Of a stretch of DNA of 64,000 bases, positions 44,068 through 54,930 are shown piece by piece (the first letter of the stretch is position 1; each line of letters starts with the position of its first letter). The notes under the pieces are model-generated. The model saw nothing but the letters and a program-made list of their open reading frames with translations, was not told the origin of the DNA and did not search any database. Origin of the DNA: Nemophila menziesii (lineage: Eukaryota; Streptophyta; Magnoliopsida; Boraginales; Hydrophyllaceae); the NCBI GenBank assembly GCA_029959085.1, contig JARWIR010000042.1, positions 5,798,544 to 5,862,543 of the forward strand, read 5' to 3'. The position numbers and the translations under genes are program-made.

Positions 44068-45646
44068 TGGTGGTCCTTTGTGTGTTCTAAATAAATGCAA
44101 TAAATAATCGAACCACAACCGCAAGTGTACGGTTGTCCCAAGTAGTATAACTGATAAACAGATTCGTTCCAAGGACGGAATGGTTGACTACAATGCTTAT
44201 CTATTAATGATTGATTGCACTTATGAAAGCAAATAAAGATAATATGTTTGGTTTTGTTTTTGTATTAATCCTAAGGAATAAAAGACAATTATTAAAATGC
44301 AAATAAAAGCTAAGACGCAAGTAAAATGATGTAAAACGCAATATGAGAAGTAGCACTTGAGAACGCAAGGATCCTCCCAATCCTATTTCCTAACTTATGT
44401 TGTTTAAGGGCTAAATTGGTCAATTACAATGGTCGGGATTCTAAATTCCTTATACCCCCGTCAGGGTGGACTATAAGGCGATCCTAGAGTGTCACTAGTC
44501 CCGTCAGGGTAAATATGATCCACTTTTGGATGTTTAAGTTTTATTACCTCATTGGCCCTAGAATTAGCTAAGTTCGTCAGAATCAATAGCTTCTATCCTA
44601 GATTGAATAAATAGTTCTGTATTTAAACCCTCCGTCAGGATGATCCAATCGCCACTAATTGGAATAGCCTAAATACTAATACCTGTTCCTAGTTCATGAC
44701 GCTAAAATCAGTAAATATTCTCAATTTATCAAAAAGAGTAAAAGACACAATCTAGTTTAATTTAACAGAAACCCAAATTCAACATTCGTAATTCAATAAG
44801 ATTGAGATTCACCCATTAATTGTTCTCAAGCACTATGAAAAGCTTAGCTCATATTAAAAAGAAAAACTAAATTAAAAATAATAAAATTCATATTGTTTAC
44901 AGAAAGAAAATACAGAGAAACCTAATTTCGGAATTGGGTTGGCTGCGAATTGGAGATAAAGACCGTCTCCAGCTCTTGGCTTCTTCTTTTCCTTGTTTCT
45001 GCTTCTTCTCCGGACACTCTCTTCTAAGGATGATTTTGATTTGAAGAATAAATTGAGAGGTACTGAATAATGAGGTCTAAAGACCTATTTATAATCATAA
45101 AATCGGATTAGGGCTTTTACTTAAGGATTAAGTAAAAATTAGAAAAGCCCAAGTCCACTAATTAAGCCCAAATCCCGTAACTGCTGATACACCTTCACTA
45201 AAACGGCATTTCCCGCTTCGTTATGACCCCGATTGACCTCATTCCAGTTGCTAAAGTTCCGTAACTCGATAAGGAACATAATCTCTTCAAAGGTCAGCGG
45301 CTAAATCATCTCTTAAGCACCTCGAAATCAGCAATCTATTGCCTGGAAAATAGATTTTCAGCTCTAAAAATAATATCTTCGGGATTTATCTTCAAGTCTT
45401 GACTCCATATCATGATCTTTGACTTTCTCCTCGGATTCCTCTTCTAGATAACATCTAAAACCTGTAAACTTTACACTAAAAATACCAATATTACGCGCAA
45501 AAGTTTAATAAATTAAAAATGCTAGAAATAAAAAGGAAATTCCGGATTATTGCATATTAAGTCCAAAAGTCTATCAAATTAATTAAATAAACACCAAAAA
45601 TGATGTCTCCCAGGGGTCGAAAATAAGAACAATTAGGGAGACATCA
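44068..45646 (-). repeat. 5' LTR of E5 (1579 bp)
   Basis: Same length and ends as the 3' LTR. A candidate TATA is at 45086-45094 (plus-strand CTATTTATA). The terminal inverted motif is at 45601-45610 and 45637-45646. Confidence 0.92.
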
Positions 45647-45651
45647 ACGTT

Positions 45652-46408
45652 CTTGTTCAACTACCTCTTTGACCTTATCTTCTGTTGCTTCTTCCCCCCT
45701 CTGATCTGGAATAGGGACTGATTCTGGTTCTGGTCTTGGTGGAGATAGTTGTTTTCCACTGTCTAATTCAACTGCATGACAAACTTTGTTTGTTGGAGTA
45801 CTAGTATCACTTCGGAGTTGCCTTTCTGCAAGGATTTGAGTTTTATTCACCATTTGTGACACTCTCTGTAACCTCTCCATAAGTGCATTCTGCGAGTTTT
45901 GGGGTTCTTGCTGGCGACTCTCTATATTTTCAATTGTTTGCATCAGTCGAGCCAAACTTGAATTCAAACTCGAAGGTTGCTCCTGTATGGGTTGCTGCAT
46001 TGAATAAGAAAGTGGTTCTTGATAAGCTTCATTGTAAATCGGCGCTTCTTGATAGATAGGTTGTGGAGGATAATAAGCTTGTGGTCGTGGTTGATAATAA
46101 TCATCATGATAATGGTTATTATGATGATAATTCTGTTGATCTCCGACCCAATTGTAACTCTGTGGGGGTTGATAGTCAGCGTAATTTCCTTGGGATTGAT
46201 AATAACCATCATAGTAATGGTCTCTTTGATAAGGCATGAAGGAAATTGAGGCTGGATTGTTCATGCAATGTCCCCACGAGTGGTCTCTTGCTCCACAACT
46301 AGGACATGAAGGTGATGTATGTACTAGATTCCTCCGAGCTAATTTTCGCGATTGTTCTCGTAATTCCTCAAGTTGTTGGCTTAACTCCTTGAGCTTTAGA
46401 GATTCCAT
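45652..46408 (-). pseudogene. E4 gag-like ORF, 5' part, cut by E5
   Basis: The frame from ATG 46408 starts MESLKLKELSQQLEELREQ, a short coiled-coil-like stretch. A CCHC-like finger follows (CPSCGARDHSWGHC, about residues 35-48), then a Tyr/Gln/Pro-rich linker and a helical segment (LARLMQTIENIESRQQE). The N-terminal capsid-like domain of a normal gag is absent, so the ORF was already reduced before E5 arrived. The frame ends in the E5 LTR; the native continuation is at 37967-38354. Confidence 0.75.
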
Positions 46409-46572
46409 CTTGTATTAGCTTCTTCAGGATCTAATAGCACGAAACCTTTATCTCCTAATAAATCTGCTCTCGCCTAAAAGAATCTGTAAAGACAAAAACT
46501 AAAAAGAAAAGCGTAAAATAGAACTAACTAAAATAAAAGCACAAGATAATTGCACAAGGACTAACGATGTAG

Positions 46573-46590
46573 TCCCCGGCAGCGGCGCCA
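46573..46590 (-). other. Primer binding site of E4
   Basis: TGGCGCCGCTGCCGGGGA in element sense, identical to the E5 site and six bases from the LTR. Confidence 0.8.
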
Positions 46591-46596
46591 AAAACT

Positions 46597-47699
46597 TGGT
46601 GTGGCCTAAGGTGTGATAAAATAAGGATATAAATAAGTGCAAATACACACCCTAAACTAACACTGTACTGCAAGTATTACAGGACGTATGCAAGTTTTAA
46701 TGATAAGAAGATTCGTTCCTCAGGGACTAACGAAAGTTAGAGAGAACTTATGCAAATTATCAAGTGCAGATATAAAAGATAGAAAGATAATACGCAAGTA
46801 GAAAGAAGAGATAGACAAATATTTATTTGGTTTTTTTAAATAAGAAAACTAAACTACTAAATTAAAAGACAGAAAATAAATAAAAGCAAAGAAAAGAAGA
46901 TAGTATGAAAGATATAGCTTAGGTTTTACTAGTATGCACTAATCCTTCTAATTCTATCTATTAAATCTAGTTCATACAAAGAAAAGAAGAAGAAAGAATT
47001 ACAAAATAAGAGGTTGAAGGAGACATGATTGATGCGCAGCTCCTTCCAGACTTCTTCTCTTGTGTTGCAGCTTCCTCTTGGCCTTAGGGTCTGGCCAAGG
47101 ATGATTTTAGAGTGTTAAGAGGCTGTATTTATAGGGTACAGGAAGACCTAATTCGTTTCTTTAGAGATAACTTAAGTAATGGACTCCTAGCCCAACTCAA
47201 ATTCGTAAGGAAATAAAGATAAACACTGCTGGACCGTTTTGAGCGTATCTTCTTCGTTATTGGTCGGATTGAGCTCCATAAGATACCAAAAGAATCGCAA
47301 CAGAATTATCTTGACCCTCTCGAAGGAAATTACCAAATTCGGCCTATTTCGTAGGTAAAAACGCATATCTTTGGACGTGTATGCAGAATCCCAGATTTAG
47401 GCAACTTTTCCTTTTCCATCTTTTTAGCCTTTGTTTCCTTATCTCCAATTTCCATGCAAATCTCTTTCCATAAGTTGTAGTCTTTGACTTGGACTCTAAT
47501 TAATCTCCATAATTATCTTTAAAGCTTCACACTAAATAAACAATTAAACCCAATATGCTCTAAAAATAATAATTCTACAAATCAAGACTCAAAATAGGAA
47601 AGTGCACTAAATTAAGCTAAGATCGACCTATAAACTAATAAATAAGCCTAAAATGATGTCTCTGAAGTATATTATATTATCACAAATGAGGAGACATCA
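46597..47699 (-). repeat. 5' LTR of E4 (1103 bp)
   Basis: Pairs with 33642-34744. TATA-like sequence is at 47126-47133. It is followed by target duplication TGTGC (47700-47704). Confidence 0.9.
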
Positions 47700-47704
47700 T
47701 GTGC

Positions 47705-48440
47705 TAATACTTATGGTAGAATAAACTAGTAATTCTATCAGGACCCGGGGACATTTTACCTCCCATACTAAACACCGCATTTTTGAATTCCTTGAGGGTA
47801 GGTAGTCTAAGAAGTTCTAGGTTCATAGCGTGCATAACTTTACATGTAATGTAATTAGCCATGGTAAAATCCACATGTCATAATTGACCATTGTACGACG
47901 GACATCTCTTTTATAGTAGGGGCATCAACCCAGTCTCGTGATTATCCTAAATACGGGCAATCCTATTACGGAGGTGTTTATATTGCCTAATTCCACCTAA
48001 TTTTATCTAGATCACGCTTTCCAGTAGGATTCCTCTTGAGTCCAATATCATCAAGTGAAATGGTGATCATTTTCATATTAAAAAGAACTTCATATGCGGA
48101 AGACTGATTTCGGATGAAGCAAACTATATCATGGAGTCCTTTAATAAATGGTAATTTACTCTTGAAGGGTTATTTCCTCCATTGATTGAGTAAAATGAAG
48201 ATAACCTGTTTTTTCTTAATCTGGCCCACTCCATCCAAATCTTCAATAATACCCTCCCAATAGTGAAGCACAAGATCCTCACAAGTGGGACCGTCAAACC
48301 AAAAATGTTTCGTACGGGAACGTCTTGAAAGTGGGAGTAAAAGGGCTTACAATCAACAATGAGCGTAGAATGGTCAGATCTGATGGTTAGAGGGGGTCTA
48401 TGAGAGTTGTGTTGGGGATGGAAGAACGGCCTTTTCACTA
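47705..48440 (-). mobile_element. L1-type LINE, endonuclease end and RT start (degenerate)
   Basis: Continuation of the LINE interrupted by E4. On the minus strand, LTIRSDHSTLIVD (about 48355-48395) matches the SDH motif near the end of L1 endonucleases. Near 47740-47765 the KMSPGPDR-type motif opens the RT region. Frame changes, for example near 48290, break the ORF. The 5' end is unclear beyond about 48440. Confidence 0.65.
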
Positions 48441-49380
48441 GACTAAGAGGAAAACCCTAAAATTTATGATTGTACCTAATCTACCTAACTTAGCCTCGAA
48501 ACTCTGATATACAAGTGTTTGGGATAAAAAATACAATATAGTATGTATAGAAATACAATGATATTGCTCTAGGAATCTCTTGAAGGATGACTTTGAGAAA
48601 CTTTGAATTTTGTGTAGAGAAGAGCCACTTTTGGAAGTCATCAAGGCCTCTATTTATAGGAAACTATCTTCCAAAGTCTTTGTCCATGTGTCGCCTTCCA
48701 AATGGATGAATTTTGAACTTCCAGACAAACGGTATTCTAGGCCAGATAACTAGCGACGTGGCTCAAAGGATCTCTGACAAATAGTACTGTAGGTACTCTA
48801 TTTGTTTCATTTATATATATTATCCCATCTCTACGAACGTTTATACACTTAGGGTCAAGTCTAACGATAGAGTGTATCCAGTATATGGTGTCTTCACTTC
48901 AGTTGTACAGTCTTTGTCTTTTCCGGATCTTAGCTGGTTAACTTAGGCATCTCACCTTTCCTTCAGTATGGAGGCCCGCTCTTCTTTCTCTACTTCGCCT
49001 TCATCCCAGATGGAGTTAGGCAACCCGTCTTTCATTTTTGTGGAGATCGGTCTTCACTTCTTCTCAACTCCTATATCCAATGGGTTTAGACATTCCACCT
49101 CTTCTTCTCTTGTAGAGATCATGTCATCTCTACATCTTCGTCTTCTTCAGTTTGCTACTTTAAATATTCCACTCCTTTGCCTTTGGTTCTATGTTTCCTC
49201 AGCTCATTCTCCATCTTCTCTACTCTCCTTCACTCACATCTTCTTCAACATCATGCTCATACTTCCTTGAATCAGTATGTTAAATACCAATCTCGTCTTT
49301 TCTCGTTGGATAAGAAATGTTCATGATGCATTGTTTTGTCATTAGTTCATCACTCAAAATCTAGTTTTTAGGCTAATGAG
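48441..49380. other. Unassigned sequence with TATA-like motif
   Basis: Possibly old LTR or LINE leader. CTATTTATAGG near 48652 resembles the TATA segment of the minus-strand LTRs. A pyrimidine-rich stretch (48950-49260) gives a plus ORF at 48968-49270 with no domain. No paired repeat was found. Confidence 0.3.
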
Positions 49381-49679
49381 CTTATTCTCAATTTTTACCC
49401 TTGACAGTTGACACCCATTATTTTTCAATTTTGTGAAATTTTAGGCCCTTTAAGCCAAAAAGAGACAACAAAAAATTAAATTGTCCTTGTTGTCGTGTCA
49501 ATATTGTCTAAGTGACGTATACATAGCGCTTCGTGACATTGACTAACGATTAATTAACAAAATTTATTAAATAAATGGACTAATGTTGTCACACTTTTTA
49601 CAAGTAGATAGCTAATTGGGATAACTTCATAGGCCAAAACAAAAGCATTACAGATAAAGGGGCACGTGAGGGATTCCCC
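49381..49679 (-). repeat. Degenerate MULE end relic
   Basis: The block with TTGACTAACGATTAATTAACA and ACTAATGTTGTCACA, and the outer GGGGAATCCCTCACGTGCCCC (inward), matches the MULE end at about 9425-9580 in order and spacing but is much decayed. No partner end was seen. Confidence 0.5.
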
Positions 49680-49809
49680 ATTCTATAGTTTATGAAGGGA
49701 TTTTGTTTGTGTATATACATATCTTTAGAAATTTTGGCACATATTTTTGTTTTTTCAGTATTTTTTTGATATTATGAGATAATTGAAAATTATTAGATGT
49801 GTGACAATA

Positions 49810-50100
49810 AGATATTTTTACCCAACGGTCTTGAAAAATACACCCCCCTATACCTTTTCCCAACCCTACTTACCTTCTCTTCTTACTAAAGACCTCAAAT
49901 AGGATTTTACACTATAATCCAAAAATCCGATTACATTTTTACCCCTTTTTTTATTTTCCTATATATACTTTTTTATTTCAAATTTTATTTAAACTCATAA
50001 AACCTATTCTCTTTTCCCATAACCCTTCGCACTCCATTTTCATTCTCTCACCTTACACCACTCAAGAAAACGGTTGTGTCTCTCCCTTCATCTCTGGTAG
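49810..50100. repeat. Segment related in inverted orientation to 62930-63095
   Basis: Shared features are ACCCAA..GTCTTGAAAA..ACACC near the outer end, CTTCTTACTAAAG, AATCC/AACCCAAT..TTTTTACCCCTTTTT and a CTATATATAC run. The two copies lie on either side of the 49.8-63.1 kb block and could be ends of one large element or two insertions of one family. Confidence 0.5.
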
Positions 50101-50879
50101 TCGTCGATGCAGCAACTCAACCATCGATCTCAGTAGCCTAGCCGCTCTCCTTCGCGCTCGTTCTTCGTAGCCACGGAAGCAAAGATCCAGGTGGTGGTTC
50201 TCGGTCGGAGTTCGTGAATATGCAGCCATGGTGGAGTCCGTTCGATCTAAGCATGAAGTTGTCAAGAAAACCATCCCGCAAAGATCAGAGCACGAAGTCG
50301 TTCGAATCTTTCTTGAAGATGTCGACGTTGTAGTGTGTTCGTGAGAAGACAACTCAGGTCTAGGGTTCCGCCTTTGCAAGCTCGTCTAAAAGAGAGGTCC
50401 GAGATCCACGAGCAGGGAAACGAAGCGGAGCTGTTGCTATCCAAGTCTCTAGAGTTGTTGCATAGTAACAACCATGGCTGCTTCACCCCTGCTTCGTGAT
50501 TCATCAGAAGAACATCGACGGAGCATCCTACTGCACAAGAACGCCGCACGACCACCGCAGCTGCATCTGTGATTTGAGTTTGAGGTCTAAGTTCATGAGT
50601 TCATGAGTCCGTCTGTTGGACCTTCGACCATGGAGTTCATGAGTCCCGTTTGAGCTCTCTTCCAGTCCGTTTGAGCTCTTTTTTACTTTTCATTTTTCTT
50701 TTGTTTGCAAGATCTGGTCAAACCAGATCTGGTTTAGTTTTTTTTTCAAACGTGTACTAGACTATTGTACTAGAGTAGTTAGAGTTAGAGTTAGATTTAG
50801 TTTTTTTCTTTTTCTTAGTTGTTGTAATAGTTTGAAAAGTTAATAAAAAATATTTTTTGGATAATTTTCTGTTTTCTTA
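50101..50879. other. Locally GC-richer unassigned sequence
   Basis: Higher GC than its flanks, with overlapping minus ORFs (50062-50379, 50262-50555) that lack recognisable domains. Could be captured gene sequence in a transposon. No function assigned. Confidence 0.3.
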
Positions 50880-51110
50880 ATAAGTACTCTTTATTTTATG
50901 ATGAGTACTCTGTATTTTTGTTTGACTATTTTGGACTTTGTATCTCGATGCTCGGTGTTTAATTCTAATACTCCATATTATTTTTTGACAGTTTATATAT
51001 TTTCCCGGAACTCTATAATTTATTCCAGTACTCAGCAAATTTAAAATATAGAGTATCAAAACAAATTATAGAGTACCGAAAAAAATATAGAGCATCGGTA
51101 GCCGGAGATA
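50880..51110. repeat. Short degenerate repeats, TACTCTRTA in both orientations
   Basis: Left part: GTACTCTTTATTTT, GTACTCTGTATTTTT, GGAACTCTATAATTT. Right part: ATATAGAGTATC, TTATAGAGTACCG, ATATAGAGCATCGG. Direct and inverted spaced motifs like these resemble subterminal repeats of DNA transposons. Confidence 0.45.
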
Positions 51111-51124
51111 AATAGTGCCAACAC

Positions 51125-51696
51125 TAAGGATGGCAATGGTTATGGTTTAAAACCAAAACAGATGAAAATCTGAATCAATTAAAAACCGATTATACAACCA
51201 TGGATAAAACCGTTAGGTTATGGTTTTGAAAAGTGCAACTGATGGTTAAATCCGTTAGGTTTTGATTTAGATAAAAATAAAACCGAATAACCAAAAATCC
51301 GTTTATTATCATCTATTTTTGTATATTTTATAATAATATAGATACAAAACTATTTTCATATCTCAAACTAATATCTAAATATTAAATTTATCAGAAAGGT
51401 AACAAATATGTTATTTAATTAAGGATCAACATAATAATTTATATATTTTGAAGATTTTTCTTGTATGTCTGATCTTTATTTAAGATTTTTTAATATATTT
51501 ATAGAGTTATAGTTTAGTTATGGTTAAAATACAAAAAAAAACTACTTAAAAACCCCGAATCCGAATTATTTGGTTATGGTTTTAAAAAGTAAGTCTGATG
51601 GTTAAATCCGTTAGGATTTGGTTTTTGATAAATTAAATGGTTATGGACATGGTTTTGGATTTTTTTTTGCAATAATCTAATCCGTTGCCATCCCTA
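51125..51696. mobile_element. hAT-type MITE (572 bp) with 8-bp target duplication
   Basis: The ends TAAGGATGGCAATGG and, inverted, TAGGGATGGCAACGG form about 15-bp imperfect terminal inverted repeats. GCCAACAC flanks both sides (51117-51124 and 51697-51704), the 8-bp size typical of hAT. There is no transposase ORF. The interior is AT-rich with repeated GGTTATGGTTT and CCGTTAGGTT motifs. Confidence 0.85.
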
Positions 51697-51704
51697 GCCA
51701 ACAC

Positions 51705-52480
51705 TAAACAATATTTTTTGTATTATAAAAAAATATTTTACAAAAATATAGTCTTTAAAACCTTATATGTCATTCATCCTATTTTTTAAGATTTTAATTT
51801 CTAATTTTGTTCATTTGAGTTTAATTTTTTTTTATTTGGTTTTTGTTTGAATTCAAGTTCTACAATGAGAACAATATTACCATATTTTGGTTTTTTACTT
51901 GTTCATATGAATTTTAAAGATTTGAATAAAGGATGATGTATAATTATTTTTAAGAAACTATTAAGATGAAAATATATGAACATGTTGAGAAAAGCTAATT
52001 TATTTTAATACATATGAGAGCCATTTTGGATTTGGAAATATTTCAATTCTAATAAGATTCAGTCCCACGATTGCGGAATAGTTTAACCATTAGACTAATT
52101 ATCGATTTTTTATTTTTTATTTGATTAATCAACAAAGTATAAAAGCAGAAATGATATTTTATTTTAAAGTTAACGGACCTCTTATAAAATAACAAAGATC
52201 TTAAGTGTTAAATAGTGGTTTTGGTGATGGTGAAGGACTATTTTGTTGCAAGTTATTTTATTTTATTTGGAGTTTATCCAAAACATTATACCCTTTTAAT
52301 TTAAAAGAATTTTTGATAATTTATTTCTTTAAATTTTTTAACTAAATTAAATAATTGTAAAAAATAACCTATCTACTTGATACTTAAATTATTTTTATTT
52401 TTATTTTTATTTTTATTATATTATATTATTTTTAATATAATATTTATTTATTATAATATTAAATAAATTATGGACCATCA
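51705..52480. other. AT-rich unassigned DNA with ATTTTT microsatellite
   Basis: Very AT-rich. A (TTTTTA)n run lies near 52390-52420. No gene or element border recognised. Confidence 0.4.
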
Positions 52481-53300
52481 CCATCTCTGACCATCACTAA
52501 CCTCGACCATTGTTGCCACCATCATTACCACTACCGACCAAATTTAACTTTTTTTTTATATTTAGTTTCGACTACCACCACTGAAGTTCGATTTAGCCAC
52601 TACCGTAGATACTTCAACCTCCCACCCTTTTTGAAAAAAAACAAACCGGACCACCATCACCAAACACCGCTGCAGCCACTGCCGTCACCATTTTCAACCA
52701 ATTTTATTTGTTTTTTAAAATTTTGATCGTCGGCAACACCACCACCAGCCACCACATCCGGGCACCAATTACCTACTCTGAGAATTTTTTTTCCGACAAA
52801 CTATTTTCGCAAATATGAGAATCATTGTTCGAAGCAATAAATTCATTGTTGGATATCCTCAAGCGTGAATTTTATAGTTTGGGAAAAAAAATTTATTGTT
52901 TGGAACAAGAATTTCATTGTTAAAAATTCATTGTTTTGAACAAAGAATTTCATATTCTATGAGTTGTTGGCCAGATATCTGTTAAGGAAAAAACTGGACA
53001 AGTTGTTGGTGGCGGCAAGAGTGGTTGCATCAATGGTTAGTGGTGGTGCTCGAAACTTTTTCCAAAATAAAACTATCAGAGATGGCGGCTGTCGCGGTGG
53101 TCGATAGTGGTGGTAGAAAAAAAATTCAAAAAAGAACATTGTCAAAAGTGGTAATGGTAATGGCTACAATAATGGTTGAATTCTATTTTTTTTAAATAAA
53201 AAAATTGTCCTGTGATTGTGGTGGTAGTGGTAACTAAAGGTGCTGATGGTAGTTGTTAAATATTATAACAGAGTTGGTTGATTTTTTTTTATTTCACAAT
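52481..53300. repeat. Fold-back-like region: CCACCA-rich left arm, GGTGGT-rich right arm
   Basis: The left arm (about 52481-52770) is full of ACCACCACC / CCATCACC triplets and the right arm (about 52995-53250) of GGTGGT / GGTAATGG, so the arms are roughly complementary. Between them (52820-52950) lie degenerate units of about 20 bp resembling TTCATTGTTTGGAACAAGAA. Probably a decayed DNA transposon. Confidence 0.45.
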
Positions 53301-53779
53301 TATAAAAATAAAATAAAATTAATTTTGTTCTGTGTTGATATTTAACAAATAATCAGAAAATTACTTTTAACAATCAAATTTTTTAATGATTTGTATTCAG
53401 TAACTGTTTTTTTTCCTATTTCATAAGGTTGTTTGCGCTTTCTATTTTTTAATTTTTTTTTTGTTACTGTAGTCATTTTGTAGAATCTGGTTAGATTAAT
53501 TTTGGGTCAATTACCCAAGGAGACTTGAGGAGAATCAATGTGCCATATAGGAACCAAGTGATTCCTCTCTCCTACTTAGAGGCCAATAAGAGGTTCAATG
53601 TCATAACTACCTTAATTATAAGAAAAAAAAATAGATTTCTCTTTCCTCCACTACCATTACACTCTCTCCTCCATTACCATTAATCTCTCTCCTCCTTTAT
53701 CATTTTTCTCTTTCCTTCTTCATTAATTATCAAATAATTTCCAGCTCCGACCACAACCACCGATCACCGCCGACCGCCG

Positions 53780-54110
53780 CTGGCCACCGCCGGAAAAAGT
53801 TCTGAGCGTGGAAAAAAATTCTGAGTCTGGAAAATAGTTCTGAGTCTGAAAAATAGTTTTGAGCGTAGAAAATAGTTCTGAGCCTGGGGTGATAAGCATG
53901 GAAAAAGTTCTGAGCATGAAAAAAGTACTGAGCATGGGCTACTGAGCATGAAAAAGGTTGCCGAGTATCGGAAAAAAGTTCTGAGTGTCGAAAAATGTTT
54001 CTGAGTATTCGAAATTTTTTGTTGACTGACTTTATTGAGCATGCTCGTTTTTTCAGTGTCTTTACTGAGCATGCTCATATACATAGTACCCTACTGAGTA
54101 TGCAAGGGTA
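53780..54110. repeat. Degenerate tandem array, about 20-bp unit TTCTGAGCATGGAAAAAG
   Basis: Around ten units vary as TTCTGAGCGTGGAAAAA, TTCTGAGTCTGGAAAATAG and TACTGAGCATG. The palindrome GAGCATGCTC appears twice (near 54035 and 54067). No coding role is evident; the minus ORFs here just translate the repeat. Confidence 0.55.
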
Positions 54111-54467
54111 AAGTATTGAGTATAATTATTTTCTTGATTTATTTTTAAAGATTATTTTTATATACAACAATTAAATAAATAAATACAAAATTAAAAAAAA
54201 TAAAAGTATTCTATACTCAACAAAAAGAAAAAAAATTACATAGAACAAATTACTGAATTTTATTATTTTTTAATTAAAATTTATTTATCTCAAATTATTA
54301 CATTAATAAATCACAATTAAAAAAAATTAATTACACAAAAAATCAATTTTTTCAGATAGCTTATTCCTTCAAGGAGCTCTCTCTTTCAGTACCTCTTTCA
54401 TAAACCACTTTTTAATCGACACAACGCATGTTCCAATCTTTCTTGTTTGGATTTTTCTAATTTATAA
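54111..54467. other. AT-rich flank of the copia element
   Basis: Low-complexity A/T sequence. I see no feature besides the target-duplication base at its end. Confidence 0.4.
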
Positions 54468-54472
54468 GTTAT

Positions 54473-54916
54473 TGTTACCTATTAAATTAAATAGAAAATA
54501 GAAAAAGGTTTTAGACAAACCTTTTTACGCAACGGATTGATTTCTGAATTCCTATTTTCTGAATTCTTGCTTTCTGATCGTGAATTTAATTACAAGAATT
54601 AAATTCTTTGTTTTCACCACCTAAGTGTCTGAGAATCTTGTTTAAGTGTAATGGAATAAGAGAAGGAATTTTTTGCTGAAGAAATTGTATGCTGTGAAGC
54701 TGTGTTGAAGATGGAATAGGAGACTCCTATTTATAGAGTCCAGGAAGAGTTGGTTTATTAACTGATAATAAACCACCTTCCCATGATCTCCACCCCAAGC
54801 ACTAAGAAAGTGGGTAAGTTCTTTCAGTTAAACCCAGGTAACTATCTTAGCACGTTCATGTTAACCCATCATGGGTGACATGGAAATAAATCTATTAATT
54901 TATTTTATTTCTTTCA
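54473..54916 (-). repeat. 3' LTR of the copia element
   Basis: TGTTACCT ... TTTCTTTCA on the plus strand. In element sense it begins TGAAAGAAAT and ends AGGTAACA. Confidence 0.93.
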
Positions 54917-54930
54917 TTCTCCCACTCGCA
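54917..54930 (-). promoter_or_regulatory. Polypurine tract of the copia element
   Basis: In element sense TGCGAGTGGGAGAA, directly upstream of the 3' LTR. Confidence 0.75.

Larger units (their letters stand above)
38355..45646 (-). mobile_element. E5: young non-autonomous Athila-like element
   Basis: A 7292-bp element with two 1579-bp LTRs, a tRNA-Asp-type PBS, a PPT, a 5-bp target duplication (ACGTT) and a single 414-codon ORF. No protease, RT, RNase H or integrase is present. By eye the LTRs differ at only about five or six positions (for example near 38457 and 44169, 39605 and 45318), so insertion was recent. It sits inside the gag-like ORF of E4. Confidence 0.92.
33642..47699 (-). mobile_element. 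E4: non-autonomous Athila-like element, split by E5
   Basis: Complete element of about 6.8 kb without E5, with two 1103-bp LTRs, PBS, PPT and target duplication TGTGC. Its coding content is a gag-like region with a zinc knuckle and Pro/Gln-rich part, plus a broken env-position relic. RT, RNase H and integrase are missing. The LTRs differ at about a dozen sites by eye (near 1 percent). It is inserted in the LINE. Confidence 0.9.

Noticed and set aside
46019..46249. Plus and minus Ile/Met-rich ORFs over the gag linker
   Set aside because: Frame-shadow ORFs of the Tyr/His/Gln-rich gag linker.
45644..46408. Host glutamine-rich protein gene
   Set aside because: Lies between the E4 LTR/PBS and the E5 insertion and has a gag-type zinc knuckle.
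48968..49270. Plus ORF of 100 aa
   Set aside because: Pyrimidine-rich composition and no recognisable domain.
52060..52110. Possible tRNA-like stretch on the minus strand
   Set aside because: Only an A-box-like TAATGGTTAAAC; no good B box or cloverleaf.
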